From contig NC_082415.1 of NCBI RefSeq assembly GCF_004011695.2, forward strand, positions 744,001-808,000: a DNA stretch of 64,000 nucleotides, read 5' to 3'. Below, piece after piece: positions 21,736 to 32,164 of the stretch; position 1 is the first letter of the stretch, and the number at the start of each line of letters is the position of its first letter. Source of the stretch: Ascochyta rabiei. Taxonomy: Eukaryota; Ascomycota; Dothideomycetes; Pleosporales; Didymellaceae. The position numbers and the translations under genes are program-made. A model generated the notes under the pieces. The model worked only from the letters and a program-made list of their open reading frames with translations. It was not told where the DNA came from and searched no databases.

Positions 21736-24398
21736 TCATCTTATCAGGTTTGCAAGCCAGATGGCCGCAGCAACGCCGCCTACTCTCCACATCATCTTCT
21801 TGTGCCCGTCGTGCTGGTCATGGCGACCTGTTTCTTTATCGCGTCCGACCTCGCCATCCGCACGGTGCCATCCTGGCAGTTCCATGACATCTCTATCCGC
21901 ACTCTCCCCTTCCTGCGCTTGATGTGCAGCTGGAGCTCGACCATATAGAAGCCACGCCGTAGACACCTTCGTAGCCTCATGTACCTTCCACGACAGCCAC
22001 ACGAATATCGGGGTCAAGATGACCAGATCGCGCCACTTGTCACCCAGGAACGTGCCGCTGCCATACCGAAATCCAACCCGGAGAAGCCCTTTACTGTCGC
22101 CAGCAAGCCAAATGTGCTGCGAGAGGAGATACAATTCGAAAGATATGCGGCCAAGCCAGGCGAACGATGCACTATACCGCGCTTGCAGAAAGCTAGTTGC
22201 GTTGCGGAGAATCACGAAAGAGAGAGCAGGAAGCCAGGCAATGTATGGCATCCACCAGTCGTAATCGTCTTTCCTCTTGAGTCGCCGTGTCATGATCCAG
22301 AAAGTCGGGATGGTGATGATGGCGGCCGCAAGAAGCAGAATCCGGTGGAGAAAAAAGTAGTGCTTCACAACGAAGCCAGCAGGGCCTAACTGTTTTTTCG
22401 ACGTATTAAGCACCAAATGGACTTTGATATGCAGCGCTGAAACAACGACTCCGAGAAAGACGATGTATCTGTTTATACAAAGGTGGTAACGCAGCTCGTC
22501 TACGTTCACATTTGCTCGGAAAGCGATATTGAAGAATGTAGCCAACATCTCAAGGATGCCTTGGACTTGACTGAACATCGTAACGAGCAGGGCCGCCAGC
22601 ACAACCTTGAAGACCAGCAGTCCAAAGCACTCGTTCCAACTTCGGTTGATCCTGAGCGTCAGATATATGATGATGAACCAGAAGGTAACCAAGGGCGCAA
22701 AATGGTAAGACGTATACGGCCTGTCCAGCGCGAGCGCAAGGAGCACGGGAGGGGTATTGAGGCGCAGTACGACGCCTAGAACGCGCTGGTAAGAGAAGTC
22801 GTTCGTTCGCAGGAAGTATGTTGCATGACCATAACCAGAGAGAAAGAGGTAGAGTGCAACAAATACACGAAACACCTTGTAAAAGTCCATGATGTCGGAC
22901 GCGCCAGTGTATGCGTACACGAGGACGTATATCTGCATCCACCCCTTGAACTCATCTGACTGATCTCGTGGTAGAAAAGGTGCCAATCGGACGGCGTTTT
23001 CGGACAAACGTGCCATGTTTTTTCTGACAGGTAACGAGACGTTCCGAATATTCATCAGGCAGACCAAGACAGCCGTACCTAGCATTACCCGGAAGTCGAC
23101 GTTAGCGAACTCTTTCGGAATCTTGTCGAAAATGTGGGTTCTGTCGGCGATGAAGCAATACACTGCAGCAAGCAAGAAGACAGCAAGCGTCTCAGATAGG
23201 AAGCTCAAAGTCCCGAGCTCTTGGAATTTGCGGCAGTAACGACCAAAAGAGACCAGGACGAAAAGGGACGACAAGACGAACGTCATTGTAAGTTGAATCG
23301 AATTCACGGGCCTGTAGGCACTGCAGCAGGTCCTGGTGAACGGATAGCCATGTTTCTGCGCCGCCTTTGCGTTGCATCGATAGTTGAGCACAACGTCAGC
23401 CATCTGGGTTGCAATGCGATCAGTAACATGTAAACCGCTCTCGCCGACCATTTCGGGCCACTTTGCCGTCATGTCCCGGTAGATCCAAGGTACGTTCAGT
23501 CCACGATTAGACCACAGCTGCAAATGGTCGTTCATAGCCCAGATTTTATTTTGCGAGATAGTGACTTCGCGTGACGGACTCAATCGATTGACCAAAGGGT
23601 CGGGAACTGGTGCAAAGAAAATCTGGTCATCCACTCCGTCCTTTCCATGCGCTCGTATGTTTGCTGGGCTTGTGAGGCGGTCGTGGGTGGTAGACATGAC
23701 TGCTGCGACGCGGTCGACTACGCGGTTGAAGGTCGGCAGGTACTCATCGCCCAGATGTCGAGCATGCCACAGTCCTCCGCCAATGAACAACAGCACCGAC
23801 CTCCTCTTGCCGTCGCTTGGCAGCATCTTCTCGCCTGCGCCTCGCGGCTTGTTCCTCTCCATGTACGCCTTCAGCTCTCCACTAAATTCGGTGCTGTTTA
23901 GCAACGGGTCCCATAAGAAAGTCAACCTTGCTCCGTCCTTCTCGAGATGTAGATCCTCATGCTTGTCAAGCTCTTGTTGCCGATCGGAGACCCACAAGCT
24001 GTCCAGCTTCTTCGCCGCAGCCCAGAAGACCTGGCGCACCGTTGTGTCGCCCACAAACAGCATCTGGCCATCCTCACTGCAGTCGGCCAGGTCGGACTTC
24101 GTATAATCGTGCAAGAGGCAGCCAGGCACTTGCCAGTTCTGGAAGGGTTTGCGTTCGGGACTGCGGTCGGGCGAGTCAAGCCATTGGCCCTGGTGGAGGA
24201 GTGCAGAGCACTTGTATAAGTCGGCAGTATCTAAAAGTACGTGAGCTGTGAGGTAGAGCGGACAGTGTGAGTGTGTCATGTACCATGGACCAGTCGTCGA
24301 TACACGTTTGCACAAACGACAGTGAGCAGAAGGAGCGGCGCAACCCTGCCAAGCACCTGGAGCAAGCTCGCAGGCCTCGCCAGCCTAAGTCGAAGCAT
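21736..24398 (-). CDS. CAS1: Cas1-type polysaccharide O-acetyltransferase
   Basis: Two exons (24398-24284 and 24230-21736; intron with GTACAT donor and TAG acceptor) give 869 aa. Exon 1 adds an N-terminal signal anchor (MLRLRLARPASLLQVLG, then PLLLLTVVC). Next comes a lumenal SGNH/PC-esterase-like domain with LFVGDTTVRQVFWAAA carrying the GDxxxR signature, then a Cas1p acyltransferase domain with about ten membrane spans (TMTFVLSSLFVLVSFG, GYGHATYFLRTNDFSY, GRISFELYLLSQHIWLAG). Relatives are Cryptococcus Cas1p, which O-acetylates glucuronoxylomannan, and human CASD1. It likely acetylates wall or secreted glycans in the Golgi. The first exon was placed because it supplies the expected N-terminal anchor and joins in phase to DTADLYKCSALL. 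The short polar C-terminus ends in another hydrophobic stretch. Confidence 0.93.
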
Positions 24399-25080
24399 TC
24401 TTATCGCTCATGTGACCTGTATGGCATCGAATCTCCCCGCAGTCGTCTTATAGAGGGCGGCGTGGTGTTGAAAGCGGTCGCGTGCTCTCCGCAGCGCAAA
24501 CAGCGCAGAAGACATATTAGGCGAAAGAGGCAGGGCAGAGCTGCAGGGGTACGGTGGAGTAACCATGCTGACTGCGTCTCCACTCGTGTGTTGCTTGCCT
24601 TGTCTGTAGGCGTCACTTCCATATTGAAGAAGCTGCCGCTTCCCGAGCCAAGGTGACGCGTGCGTGGGACGTGCTGCTGTGGAGCGCCTCTCAGCGGACC
24701 TGACAGAGATAAGCGGGCCATGAGTGCACCGACGGAAAGAGGCCGTAGGACGCTAGATAGAGCTCGAGCTTCAGTGTGCGAAGAAGCGTGCATGGGCAAA
24801 GGTGCGCGGTACCTGAATCGTGTCATGCATTAAACTGGAATACGAACGTGCCGCCGGGCCGGTGCGGCACGTCAGAGCAAACGCCCTTGCATGCCCTAGC
24901 TCGTTCATGTTCCAAGGCGAAGGTTACTGGTAAAGCTGGGCAAGTGTTCGAAACGCCTGAGATGACATTGAATCTTCACGCTACTCTTTTCCGTTTGTAC
25001 GTCTGGAACACGGCATACACAAAACCCTGCTCCCACATCCAACAACACACCTTTTCACCTCCTAGCACCCTCAGTCCATC
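24399..25080. other. intergenic, no gene recognised
   Basis: Lies between the 5' end of the CAS1 gene and the 3' end of the transporter gene, both on the minus strand. No element recognised. Confidence 0.55.
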
Positions 25081-26756
25081 CTACAACACGTACCTAAAAT
25101 ACCTATTCTCCTTATCCGTCAAGTCCATGAATGCCAGCTTGTCCCTCTCATCTTCATCCACAGGCAAGCCCTCTCTTTTCTTGTTCTCCATCCTGAGCAA
25201 CACATACAGCGCCACAGCTGCCACAATGGTGATACAATAGCAAATGATGAGCCCCGACCACAGTTCCGGGTAATGCTGCGCCTTGGTCTGACTCTTGATG
25301 AGCTGCGGCCCAACGATGTTGCCCACACAGTACGCCACGAAAATGGCCGCTGCCATGGTGCTCTTCTTCGTTGCGCCCGCAACATTGCTCATGCCTATAA
25401 CAATGGTCTGGCTAACAACGGCACCGAACGTGCCGATGATGGAATATCCTGCTACAGGCGTAGCAGCGTGGTGTGTCCATTTGCTTTTCCAGATCATGGC
25501 GCAGCCGGCGATGACAGGGAGGCAGTTGGCAATCAAGAGAACCAAGCGAATGTTGGGGATCTTGCTGGATAGATAGCCGGACAGAAGAATTGTGACAAGA
25601 CAAAGCGCTCCAAGAGGGAATTGCCAGAGGATGGATTCGAGGGTCGACCAGCCAAATGTACTCACAATGAGAGGGCCAAAGCCGGACACGGCGCCGTTGA
25701 CAGTATAGGCAGATGCCATGAGGATGAAAACGAGCCAGAGCTTGAGGTCCAGGACTGCTTCACGGAATTGCGACATTTTGATCTTCTGGCACCGTACGCC
25801 GGTCTGACCTTTACGGAGACGCTCGACAGCCACCATACGTTCTGCTGGCGTGAGGAACCATGCCGAGGCGGGTGAGTTGGGGATGAAGAAGCACCAGATG
25901 CCGAACAGGAAGGTAAGGCAACCGGCAAGGAGGTAGATATACTGCCATCTGCGGAGGGCGCCGCCGGTGATTTGAGCAAACCCGTAGTTGAGCGCACCGC
26001 CGATGATGGTGAACAGACCGGTCGAAGCGAACCACCTGCATGATGATCAGCGAAAGACGCTTGCTATGTTGTGGAGCGCAACATACCACGACTGTCTCAA
26101 AGCCTGTTCCTCCTGGGTGTAGTAGCCACTGACAATACACATGAAGCCCGTTGGAATGATGCTCTCGACAAAACCGAGAAAGAATCTCTGAGCATACAAG
26201 CCTTCATGAGTGGTTACGGCAGCTGTGAGCATACAGATAACCGCCCAGACAACCACTACACCACCAAGGATTCTCCCAATATTGAACCTTTGCAGCGCAA
26301 AAGTCATGGGATACAGGCCAGCCAGCATGCCGAAATAGAACATGGATGTTGCCCAGCTAAGTCGTTGGGTGCTAGTGGTAGGCGGCGTAGTGTGTGTGTT
26401 TACCACAGTCAGATTGAGGTCTTTCGTCATACCAAATAAGACTGCAGAACCGAGGATGGCCTTGTCGTAGTAGACCAAACCGTAACCTGGACATGTACAT
26501 AAATTTTGACTTCATGCACGCATGCTGGGGCCCTTAACATACCAACGATCATAGCTGGGATCAAAAACCAGTCAATTTTCCGAAGCACCTTGGCCTCGAC
26601 CGCAGGGTCCATCTCTCGTGCGTGCTCGCCCGCCAATCCAATAGCAACATCTTTGTCCAGAAAGACAGAGCTGGTGTGCGAGGCTAGAACGTGATCATCA
26701 TGAGGTGGCGAGCCAGATTCATGCACGCTCTTCTCGTGATCGTGGACGAAAGACAT
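25081..26756 (-). CDS. Dal5-family MFS transporter, TPP-riboswitch-linked (probable thiamine-related uptake)
   Basis: Three exons (26756-26543, 26486-26087, 26035-25081) give 522 aa, all phases consistent. It belongs to the allantoate/anion:cation symporter branch of the major facilitator superfamily: VLRKIDWFLIPAMIVGYGL before TM1, SMFYFGMLAGLYP, QRFFLGFVESIIPTGF, and the C-terminal half with GNIVGPQLIKSQ and LWSGLIICYC. Twelve membrane spans are expected and the length is normal. The family takes up allantoate, nicotinate, biotin precursors and pantothenate, so sequence alone does not give the substrate. The TPP riboswitch about 150 nt upstream of the start codon argues for thiamine or a thiamine precursor. 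Neurospora has a riboswitch-controlled transporter gene of this broad type (NCU01977, recalled). The start at 26756 gives the usual acidic cytosolic N-terminus; an in-frame upstream Met at 26831 lies in the leader. Confidence 0.92.
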
Positions 26757-26827
26757 GACTGTTGTACCTGAGTGGATTGAATAACAATCGATGAGCAGTG
26801 ACCGTTGCTCAGCAGAGTCTCGTGATA

Positions 26828-26908
26828 TCAAGTCTTATGGAGTGTCTCTTCGCACGCAAAAAGCCCTGTGCTAGTCAGTAGCAGCCTCCAAACCGGGGCG
26901 CAAAGCAT
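26828..26908 (-). other. upstream ORF beginning at the 3' edge of the riboswitch
   Basis: An ATG at 26908-26906, directly after the conserved 3' portion of the aptamer, opens a 26-codon frame (starting MLCAPVWRLL) ending in TGA at 26828, 71 nt before the transporter ATG. If the leader intron holding the aptamer is retained or only partly removed, scanning ribosomes would meet this ATG first. In Neurospora NMT1 the riboswitch works by exposing upstream ORFs through alternative splicing, so this is a plausible effector element. The peptide itself need not be functional. Confidence 0.55.
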
Positions 26909-26995
26909 GAAGTCCTTTCGCAGGCGTTAACCTGATCAAGTTCCGACCGTATTTCTCAGAACACTGCCCTCGCTCTGCACTTCCGTCTGGGGCTG
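26906..26995 (-). promoter_or_regulatory. TPP (THI-box) riboswitch aptamer in the transporter leader
   Basis: Minus-strand RNA carries, in order, GGAAGUGC (26983-26976), CUGAGAAAUAC (26959-26949), GAACUUGAUC (26943-26934), a P5 stem CAGG/CCUG (26934-26931 with 26924-26921) around UUAACG-like loop sequence, and GCGAAAGGACUUC. These are the conserved pyrimidine- and pyrophosphate-binding elements of the thiamine pyrophosphate aptamer, the only riboswitch class established in fungi. A GGUC/GACU P4 is possible and GAAGU/ACUUC is a candidate P1. A longer helix (26995-26985 with about 26894-26883, 11 pairs and one bulge) could enclose the element. P2/P3 pairing was not settled by eye. High intracellular TPP would be expected to lower transporter expression. 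Confidence 0.9.
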
Positions 26996-27055
26996 ATGGA
27001 AGCGTAGAAGCGATGGACAGCGAACACCGGCCTCATGCGATCGCTTATGAAATAC

Positions 27056-28147
27056 CTTGATCAGGCTGTTGTCTGCTGTGTGACTGCATCTTGGCTACCT
27101 TGCCGTACTTTAGGGATCTTGACAGGACGGTGATTGAGGAAGACAGACGATGGGAGGGTGATGAAAGATTTTCGATGAGTCTTCCGCTCAAGACGGCGAG
27201 CGAGATGTCATTCTTCGCTAGCGTTCGTTGCCAGACGCCTCGAGGCACGAGGCCGCCGAGCGTACTGGGCATCCCCGGTTACTGGTGGGTTTGAACGGGC
27301 AATGCATACACAGTTCCGTCGTTGAGATTCTTGATTGGACGCCTTGAGTGCATGCTCGAAGTTAAGATGGCCGGATTGCTGCGCTAGAGACCAGGATTGG
27401 TTAGCATGGATGATGTAATCTCTCCAGCCTTGAGAAAACTTCGTTGCGAGCTGCGTGGCTTGAGTGCTATCACCACTCGTTGATAATACAATACCGTCAG
27501 CCTGTGCGAACCTGCTGTCATCATGATGAAAGACGGATCGGATGTTCGCGGGGATGATGGCTTTGGTAGACCGGTCTCTTGCCTCGCTCGATCTGCTGCT
27601 GTATCTGCAGACCTTGAGCTGGATGCACTCTTGCTTCTTCATGAAGTAACTGCTGTACGAGACAAGAACAACACCGCGACGATCTTTGAGTGCGGAGCCG
27701 CCTGATCCATGTGTCGGACTTCGCAATTTATCCGTCGAGACATATTTGCTGACCACTGTGGTCTTCACATTCATATAAACACGCCGAGTTTTGTGTGAAC
27801 ATAGGAATGTGTGTATTGATAAAAAATTCAGACAGGTTGTCGCTCTGTGAAAATCCCTTCGCTCCATGTTGCCTCGAACTCCGTAAGGAAACACCGGCCG
27901 TGAAGATACCAACCCTCCGTCCCAGTCGGCCAAGTCCGAATACCATCTGTGCAACAGCGTGGCAATGCTCGCTCGCTTCAAACGCCAACAGCCCGAGCCA
28001 AAGTCGTAGCTTCAAAAGTGCGAACCCCATATGTACATTGCGTTGTCTCTCATACCCAGTTGAGAGGCGATATGCTAAGAGATGGGGTATAGTTAGATCC
28101 ATGAAAACAGGAAACAATATGGTTGGGAAATACAATGATGATGATGC
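27056..28147. other. promoter region; unrecognised 257-codon frame
   Basis: Upstream region of the riboswitch-bearing transporter and 3' flank of the SSH4-like gene. A minus-strand frame at 27208-27981 (257 codons) matches no family I know and shows no low-complexity or membrane pattern; I do not call it a gene. Confidence 0.45.
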
Positions 28148-29868
28148 TCATCGTGGCCCTCCGCGGGGCGTTCGAGACGTCTGCGTGGAGCTTCGCACCC
28201 TGATTGTGGGCGGTCGAATATGTGGTGCAGCAGCGACAGCGGCGTCGTAGCTGGGTAGAGGCCGCGCTGACCCTGGCTCCTCCTGCTGGTTTTGCAAGAG
28301 CGGTGCTTGCTCGCGTTCTTCCCAGTAGTCGCGCATGCGGCGGCCAGCCTCGAGGTTGGGCGACCCAAGAGGACTGGTGTATTCTGGTGGGAATTCCCCG
28401 GGTTGTAGGAATCCGAGTCCACGAGCGGTCTCATGAGCTACATCGTGCACATTGCTGGCCTCTGCACTTGTTCCTTCGCCAATGTCTTCGTTCGAGTCCA
28501 CCAAGCTGAATGCTGCCAGGGAGATGTCAGTGGGGCTGCGTTGAGGACCAGGGCTTGTGGGTTGATTACGTCCAAGACGCACTTGCTGGCTACTAGATCG
28601 TGCATGTCCATAACCCGCGGAAATGTAGTTGCCAGCCATGCCTTCCCTGATGCCGTCACGACCAGAATCCAGGAGAATCGATCCCTGTTCGCTGCCGTAT
28701 GGTGGTGGCGGTGCCAAGCTGCCAGTCTGTGGGGCAAGGCCCCATTTCTTTACGTTGGCCTCGATGAAGACAAAGCCCATCTGTCCGAAGTTGACGTGTA
28801 CCTGGCAAGGTCCTTGAGCGCCGACTGTAGGGAAGAAGTTCTGCGTCTTAAGACCGTGTGCAACATCATCGAGCTTCTTGCCGTTGCGAGTAAAGAAGAC
28901 GGTCCCGGTGCGAGGCCTGTAGCCAACTCCGATAACATCGCCCTGGACGTAGGCTGGCCCGTAAGCGGAGGGTGTGAAAGGCTGGTTGTAGCGTCGGTTG
29001 CCGTTGGATCCGTACGAGATGGAGGACTTGTGGTAGCCTGGACGTTGGTCAGTATGTGAGATGACCAACACGAGCAGTTGCCAGACATACCTGGTAATCT
29101 GAACAGCGGATACGGCTTGGTTGTGACGCCAATCGCAATGCTTGTGTTCTCTGGCTTCTCGTAGATCTTAGCCTCCCAGTAGTAAACTTCGTTCTGCTTC
29201 GGTATCGGTAGGTTGCTTTGGACGCTGCACTCCGAGTCGAAGAACTCAATCTCAGTTCGGCCTTCAACGAAGCAATTGGCAATCTCCAGCTCTGGTTCAA
29301 ACTCCCACGCAGAGACGCCTTTCTCTTGGATGGCGAGGAACTGCGAGAGGGATATGTCGGTTTGCACAGACTCGGGCGGGTTGACCTGTACGAAAGCTGG
29401 AAGGGGTTAGAAAGGGGCTCTTGTCACGCGTCCAACCAAGGCACGCTTACCTTTTGCGCGCAGGTACTCTGCCGCCTGCAGATCGTCCATGTCCTCCAGC
29501 GCCTCGGCCTCCTCCTTGGCGAACTGCTGCTCATCGTCGTACTCGCCCGGCCGTGCGATGCGGTCGAGGAAGATGCGACCCTGTTGCGTGTAGCGGAAGT
29601 AGTAGACAATGGCAAAGACAAGGAAACAGAAGCCTGCAGCGCCGAGGACCGAGAAGACGCCAATCATGATGCCTTTCGCAGTCGACCCCAGGCCGCTGTT
29701 GTCATGGTAGCGCGCATTCCGTAAGGCGTCTCTGGAGGACGAGTGAAGGGCACGTGCGGCGTCGGCGAGCACGGTGGGCGTTGCAGAGGGCGCGTGGTCG
29801 ACGGGAAGGTACGACTTGGATAGTGTCGTCGGCGGCAGGACGACCTGCAGCGGTTCCTGCGGCAACAT
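28148..29868 (-). CDS. SSH4: Ssh4/Ear1-like ubiquitin ligase adaptor with SPRY domain
   Basis: Three exons (29868-29451, 29396-29091, 29037-28148) give 537 aa. Order: short lumenal N-terminus; one membrane span (GIMIGVFSVLGAAGFCFLVF, about residues 67-88); acidic juxtamembrane segment; SPRY domain spanning all three exons (WEFEPELEIANCFVEGRTEI, YYWEAKIYEKPENTSIAIGV, GTVFFTRNGKKLDD, FFPTVGAQGPCQVHVNFG); and a long proline-rich tail with a PPEY motif (GEFPPEYTSPLG) and LPSYDA. Yeast Ssh4 and Ear1 have this same plan, sit in endosome and vacuole membranes, and use PPxY motifs to bring the ligase Rsp5 to transporters for ubiquitination and degradation. The neighbouring transporter is a conceivable type of client, but adjacency alone proves nothing. 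Confidence 0.92.
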
Positions 29869-32164
29869 GGTGGCGTGCGGGGGGTCTGCAGCCGGTGCTG
29901 TTCAACAGCTGAGGAGGGCGACGGGGCAAAAGGCACTGCCAGCAGGCGCAGCGGCGCTCGTGGTGCGACGGGTGCGACGGGTGCGGTGAAGGAGCGCGCT
30001 CGGCGTGGATGCGTCGACCCAGCAGCGGGGATCTATGCTTGGGTTGGTGTGACGCAACGGAGGTCCGCGGGAGTCGCCGGCGACGAGATCAGATGGGACG
30101 GGATGGCGATGTGGGCGGCGATGGACTGGCTGCACTCGCAGGCGAAGGCGGAGGGAGCGCGACGGCGGGGCAGGAGGGGACGGGGGAGCTGGTGGTGCTG
30201 TGTGTTGCGTGTCGTGGTCGTGGTCGTGAATGGCCACTACGTGAGAGTGGAGGTGCCTGACAGCTCTGCTTGCTTGGCTTGCCACCTCCAACTTCTGTCC
30301 CGGCACTACGCCTGAAAGATCCGCAACACTGCCGAAAATCCCGAATCTCGAGCCGCCGTCGATCAGCAAACTGAAGCGGTGCACTGTACAGGACAGTGGG
30401 CGAGAGTGCACGGGAGTCAAGGAACGGCCTCAGCGTGCGAGCCGTCGGCCAACAGGTGTACCTACGTATCCGGGCCACACGAGGCTTGGGCCGGAAGCGG
30501 CGGTTTCGCATGCAACTATAACGTTACGATCCAGGCCTACCCAGCCATGAGCTACTGCGACTGCAACGCGTCTTGAAAGATAACGCAGACACGACTTGGT
30601 ACCTATGGTACGCCTTGCTTTGGATCGCGCAACGCACCTTGCAGCGTGAAATTGCACTTGTGCCACGTGCTGTCCTCTGTCCTCCAACTGCAGACGCGCA
30701 CACGCGTGGGAGCGGCTCGGCCTCGTGCTTTGAAGGCATCCAGTTGTCCAGTTGTCTTACAGTTGCCATGAAATCTGAAACACCGTTTCGCAGAGCCGCC
30801 GAAGGGGCGCTTCCTATGAATAGTCGGTCTGTCAGACTGCCGTTACAGAGCTAAATAGTGGGTATTGCAGACATGCCCGTGCACAGCTGCGCGGATAGAT
30901 ACCTGGACATGCTTGCGCGTGCTGTTACGACTGGCGGTACCTCAGAGCAGGCGCACGTCACTGGCACACTTCCGGGGTCGTTATCGAAGACCATCGAGCA
31001 ACAGCTCCTTGGCCAGGTATGGACAGCAACAGTATATAAGCTGTCCTGCACAGTGCTAAACACAAACGACGTACAGTCTTGCACTGTTTATGTCGGTCGC
31101 CAGCATGAGTGCCTGGTAGATCAGTCAGACGGCCATAGCAACTACCTTTTTCTTCTGCGACGAGTGCCAGAACAGCTGTTGAATGGAAATGGTCCACCCC
31201 AAGTCAAACATTCGATCGAAGGAGGAGTGTCAGAACAGCTGTTGAATGGAAACGGTCCCCCCCAAGTCAAACATTAGATCGAAGGAGGAGTGTCAGAACA
31301 GCTGTTGAATGGAAATGGTCCCCCCCCCCCAAGTCAAACATTCGACCAAAGTCGGAGGGACAATGCAGACGCAGTGCAACGTACAAGGAGCCAGTCCGCT
31401 ACACGTCAGATGTGTCATGGCTGCTCGGTGAGCCCTACACTGCGCAACATGGCAGTGCGTGCATCTCGAGAGACGCCCGAGGCTTGCTGTGCTTGTCAAA
31501 GTCCAGGCAGTGAGTGCTTCGTAGAAACAATGAGTAGCAGCACATGGTCGCAGTTCACTCGACCAATCCGATCAGGGAGGTGGGCCTGATTAGCGCACTT
31601 CACAATTCTACGCCTATCTGCAGTGCATACAGCTCGAGGAAGCCACACGTCTTCGCCTCAGATATCGTCCGTCTGCGCTCTGTTCTCACTTGCTTGCACC
31701 TTTGTCGCACCGCAGCCTCGATTTCTACCGTTGCGCCTCCGCGCCGCACAACAGCCCCAGGGCCGTGTCTCCTTCGTACCCCTCCAAAGCTGCACCTACT
31801 CTACCGTCCCCCGCGTCACTCTACGCAAACTCGCAACCACAACGCACGCCGAATTTCCTAGACAACTCGACCATCGTATGACTTCAAAATGATTGTAGCC
31901 TTGTAAAACGCATCGACACTAGGAGCTGGTACGTCTGCTGTTCGATCGTCCACTCACTCTTTGTGCTGCTTCCCTCGTGCGCATGGCAAGGCTAACCACG
32001 GTTGCACCAACAGAACCAGCTTGAGGCGCCACTACCATCACCCACATCTTCATCTCCCCTCGCCCAAGAGTTGTCCCCTTCCTCCTCTCAGGAGGCGTGC
32101 CATAGTTGCGCAGCCCAACAAACCTCGACCCTTCCCCGCACCACACAGTAATCTGCTTTTCGCC
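29869..32164. other. intergenic between SSH4-like gene and KAP104
   Basis: A 2.3-kb divergent promoter region without a recognisable gene. The part near 29900-30300 is GC-rich and gives long meaningless frames on both strands. It contains the 63-bp tandem repeat annotated separately. The last 500 bases are C/T-rich leader for KAP104. Confidence 0.55.
31168..31345. repeat. 63-bp tandem repeat, nearly three copies
   Basis: Copies start at 31168, 31231 and 31294, each beginning CAGAACAGCTGTTGAATGG and containing CAAGTCAAACATT and GATCGAAGGAGGAGTGT. The third copy has an expanded C run and lacks the last segment. Copies differ by only a few substitutions, so the duplication is recent. Each unit contains the E-box palindrome CAGCTG. 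Confidence 0.95.

Larger units (their letters stand above)
26768..27055 (-). promoter_or_regulatory. candidate 5'-leader intron containing the riboswitch
   Basis: A donor-like CAAG/GTATTT at 27055 and an acceptor ACTCAG at 26768 would remove a 288-nt leader intron that contains both the aptamer and the upstream ORF. A second acceptor (TAGCACAG, ending 26866), 8 nt after a strong branch-like TACTGAC, offers an alternative. Another donor-like site lies further upstream (GGCAAG/GTAGCC near 27098). Riboswitch-regulated choice between such sites is the established fungal mechanism, but the isoforms here are inferred, not seen. Confidence 0.45.

Noticed and set aside
27208..27981. 257-codon minus-strand frame upstream of the transporter
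   Set aside because: No recognised family, no supporting splice structure, and it lies in the expected promoter and leader region of the riboswitch-controlled gene. A real orphan gene cannot be excluded.
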